A program made the translations under genes and the position numbers. A DNA stretch of 64,000 nt. Source: Oscarella lobularis (taxonomy: Eukaryota > Porifera > Homoscleromorpha > Homosclerophorida > Oscarellidae). Shown here in pieces: positions 63,862 to 64,000 of this stretch (position 1 is the first letter of the stretch; each line of letters starts with the position of its first letter). The notes under the pieces were generated by a model that ran no database searches, was not told where the DNA came from, and saw only the letters and a list, made by a program, of their open reading frames with translations. The stretch lies in contig NC_089180.1 in assembly GCF_947507565.1 (NCBI RefSeq), forward strand, positions 3,348,001 to 3,412,000, in the 5' to 3' direction.

Positions 63862-64000
63862 TCCGGTGCGCTAGAGTATCAAACCCCAGGGAGGTGAAGA
63901 AGGCAACGCCGTTCTATTTGCTCGCGAACGAGCTCCGCAAGCGGTGGTTGGCCCGCGCCTCCCTGTTCAACCGCACGTAGCGGTCCATGTGGCGTGCGAC
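63862..64000. other. GC-rich edge sequence
   Basis: Composition changes abruptly to GC-rich, like the DIRS/Gypsy region. It may be the start of another retroelement on the minus strand, but too little is visible. Confidence 0.3.

Overview
This window is eukaryotic. Protein fragments are interrupted by short introns (48 bp in the piggyBac-like remnant at 21711-21758, about 53 bp in the P-type transposase), and the transposon families are those of animal genomes (Tc1, P, hAT, pogo, Harbinger, piggyBac, DIRS, Ty3/Gypsy). The few host-like genes, a single-exon galectin and a ZU5/UPA-like/DEATH protein, fit an early-branching marine animal. A sponge is my best guess, but that is inference from gene style and repeat content.

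Layout. 1-3.3 kb: retroelement gag-protease remnant, one copy of a composite repeat, unassigned coding-like scraps. 4-9 kb: a degraded multi-exon transposase-like gene with a RING-like tail, interrupted by a foldback element and by an intact Tc1 element. 10.5-12.3 kb: split YqaJ-associated fragment and a 5'-truncated Tc1 relative. 13.9-17.3 kb: second copy of the transposase-like gene, the inverted second copy of the composite repeat, and a DDE transposase remnant. 18.5-19.2 kb: OTU protease and PIF1 helicase remnants. 21-25.4 kb: piggyBac and Harbinger N-terminal remnants and two large tandem arrays. 25.5-29.6 kb: tyrosine recombinase, an OB-fold ssDNA-binding-like protein, SINE-like repeats. 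29.9-33.2 kb: the most host-like part, a galectin gene and the ZU5/DEATH gene. 33.3-38.6 kb: Ty3/Gypsy gag-pol joined to a DIRS-type reverse transcriptase, a hAT C-terminus and a DIRS-type gag. 38.6-45.5 kb: small repeats, a tRNA-like unit, an LTR with gag start, and a 40-bp minisatellite. 45.55-50.05 kb: a structurally complete P-superfamily element with 34-bp inverted ends, carrying two convergent genes. 50.3-52.6 kb: a HECT-ligase-like gene truncated at its HECT domain. 53-64 kb: hAT and pogo remnants, and two copies of a further transposase family flanking another hAT.

Most coding sequence belongs to mobile elements rather than to a pathway. Only the Tc1 transposase and the galectin read through without a lesion. 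Many other frames are broken by one- or two-base shifts inside conserved motifs, so each is either a pseudogene or an assembly indel. The most interesting items are the two-gene P-type element, the paralogous transposase-like family with a RING-like tail, and the ZU5/DEATH gene.
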